DNA of 64,000 nucleotides, from positions 26,746,501 through 26,810,500 of the forward strand of contig NC_044572.1 in assembly GCF_901933205.1 (NCBI RefSeq). Reading direction: 5' to 3'. The stretch is from Camarhynchus parvulus. Lineage: Eukaryota > Chordata > Aves > Passeriformes > Thraupidae. A program made the position numbers and the translations under genes. Positions within the stretch are counted from its first letter, which is position 1. Each line of letters begins with the position of its first letter. The notes under the pieces are model-generated. The model was not told the DNA's origin and did no database searches. It saw only the letters and a list, made by a program, of their open reading frames with translations. Below, piece by piece: positions 62,264 to 64,000 of this stretch.

Positions 62264-63540
62264 TGAGGGTTTCATCCTGCCCATACTGAAATGAAATGGA
62301 TGACTTGCTATGCCCTGTTACTGCAAACTAGGCATACCCAGTTACTAAGCCTTGCACAGATAATGAACCTGAGAATTCCTTTTGATCAGTGACTTTTAGT
62401 CAGAGAAACAGAGCAAATCTTCCATCTCATCATAAACACAATCACCTTAAGGTACTTTTCAAGACAGCAAGAATGATGTAATCTTGGGCCTCACATGTGT
62501 CTGTAACCAACAGGTAACAGCAAGAGGCATGAAGAATGGCAGATATATAATACTCTGTAGTATTTCTTACTCCTCTTCCCTACTCTTTCTTTATCCTATT
62601 GACAATGAACAAAACGTTTAAATCCTTGAACTAGTAGAAAGTGCAGTATTTTAGTTTTAAAAAATGCACATTTTACAGCTTCTATTGACTCAAAGATAAC
62701 ACCAAATAATAACAGCATGAAAAAATTCAGGAAAAATGTGTTTAATCTTTTGATCTTCAAATATTTTATGAGTTCCCATGCTGTAATACAAGGATAAGGC
62801 AAACTACATTTGTGCAAAAAGTCTCTGAAGATGCATGTGCATTTTTTTTCTACTAATACTGAAAAATTCTTATGAATTGTTTATATTACTACAGTAATAG
62901 AAAGCAGTGTGACACCTTCTGAAAAGGAAAGAAACAGCCCTGTCCCTGAGGACAGAACTGCCTGAAAAGATGTTGTTGTTCCATACAGTAGAATCTCTTT
63001 TACAAAGAAAGAAGTGATTTGGTACACAGCAATTTTTGGATGAAGAAGGAAAACACTCATTCAATAAAATCTAAAGTATTAAATACTATGATATTATTTT
63101 CATCAGTATGGGGCCTTTTTCATTAACTGCTTCAACTAAGCAAATATTGCTCTGCAGACACGTATTTTTTTGCTAGTCATTTTAATTATATGATCTGCTG
63201 GAAATGTGAGCTGAGGCTGGCAGTTCCATGTGCCAACTTGTTTGTTTTTATAATTCTGCATTTTATAAGAGAATAAAACAAAGATATGTGTTTCTAAGCA
63301 TTAGTTTGCATGACTCACCAGGCACAGTGCAATTTGTAGTAGTCTGGGCTGCTTGATACTGTTAATAGGTGTGGTGGTTCAATCAGTAGGAAAAAAAATG
63401 ATTTTGTCTTGAGGAAATCACAGAACAATTTAGAAGTTTGGAGGTTTTTAATGTAGAACATCAACATTTTGACATTACTTAGGGATGGAAGAACTAAGCA
63501 GGATTAAAATAGCGGAACAAAAATAAACAAAAAAACCACC
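62264..63540. other. AT-rich non-coding DNA, nothing recognised
   Basis: No gene or repeat recognised. A TGTGGTGGTT motif at about 63,370 resembles the start of the repeat units that begin at 63,541. Confidence 0.5.
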
Positions 63541-64000
63541 CCTGTGGTGATTTGGGCAGAGAACTGTAGAGAGAGCAGTAAGGAGGTGATCCTGTGGTGG
63601 TTTGGGGAAAAGGACTTAAATATTAAGTGATGTGATCCCAAGGTGATTCAGGAAGATGACTGCAGACCTCAGAGAAATAAGACGGTGGAGTCAGGCAGAC
63701 CGAGAGCCTGAAAATCCAGATGAGCTATAGCCAGGCATACCTGAGTGCGTAGAAGTCTGGACAATGTATGAGATACCACCCACAAGAAGAAGAATGCTGG
63801 ATATAAGGGGTGGATGCTACACACTTTGCTTATTTGGTGCATTGGAGCAAGTCCTGTGCCCCCTGCCAAGGTATGGCCGCAGTCCAGAGGGGATGCAGGA
63901 CAGTGCCGGGTTCCCCCCGAATGGCAGTGTGTGCAGCAGGACACAATGGGAAAGTTGCTGCTACATGAGCAGACAATATGTGAGAGAAGCCCTCTGAAAC
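63541..64000 (+). mobile_element. possible LTR or other transposon, cut by the window edge
   Basis: Three diverged direct repeats of about 46-50 bases begin CCTGTGGTGATTTGGG (63,541), CCTGTGGTGGTTTGGG (63,591) and CCCAAGGTGATTCAGG (63,637). They resemble enhancer repeats of a retroviral U3. A TATA-like ATATAAGGGG sits at 63,801-63,810. The sequence after it is GC-richer with several CpGs, as R/U5 might be. I cannot assign a family, and the right end lies beyond the window. The open frames here (plus 63,764-63,997 and minus 63,669-63,944) have no recognisable product. It may instead be unrelated single-copy DNA. Confidence 0.35.

Noticed and set aside
1..64000. CRISPR arrays, operons, Shine-Dalgarno sites, tRNA, rRNA and snRNA genes
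   Set aside because: None seen. The repeats present are simple-sequence, LINE or LTR, and the genome is a vertebrate nuclear one, so bacterial features are not expected.

Overview
The window looks like nuclear DNA of a bird. The evidence is the repeat content. There are six fragments of the chicken-repeat-1 (CR1) LINE family, several ending in the typical avian 3' tail (TTCTATGA-like), and two LTRs of an ERVL-type endogenous retrovirus family that I recognise from avian genomes. The rest is AT-rich single-copy sequence with stop codons in every frame. I find no complete protein-coding gene, no rRNA, tRNA or CRISPR array, and nothing bacterial. The window reads as a gene desert or the inside of a very long intron. 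All family names come from memory of the repeat sequences, not from a search.

Layout. 1-330 is an unidentified GC-rich, CpG-containing edge. 331-13,200 is AT-rich and unassigned, apart from a roughly 220-base A/C-only tract at 7,782-8,000 and an exon-like pair of splice signals near 7,441. An unexplained open frame lies on the minus strand at 13,267-13,527, next to a CR1 3' end (13,655-13,898, +). CR1 pieces follow at 16,951-17,135 (-) and 17,595-18,660 (+, very old). After 8 kb of featureless DNA come an ERVL LTR at 26,738-27,228 (-), a CR1 at 28,975-29,415 (+) and a second, nearly full-length ERVL LTR at 33,440-33,992 (+). CR1 copies at 39,443-39,805 (-), 46,012-46,710 (-, reverse-transcriptase region with an internal deletion) and 51,285-51,978 (+) punctuate the right half. 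A CA microsatellite lies at 49,541-49,592. The right edge (about 63,541-64,000) carries diverged direct repeats and a TATA-like box, and may be the start of another LTR.

There is no set of genes working together. Functional content, if any, is most likely cis-regulatory. Several segments with clustered homeodomain, MEF2, E-box or CpG motifs (about 28.0, 42.4, 48.8, 49.9 and 57.1 kb) are the best candidates for conserved enhancers, but conservation cannot be judged from one sequence. Three short segments (7,441-7,467; 50,919-50,970; 62,094-62,180) have good splice acceptor and donor signals and could be exons of a long non-coding RNA or of a gene spanning the window. I saw no convincing previously undescribed system.
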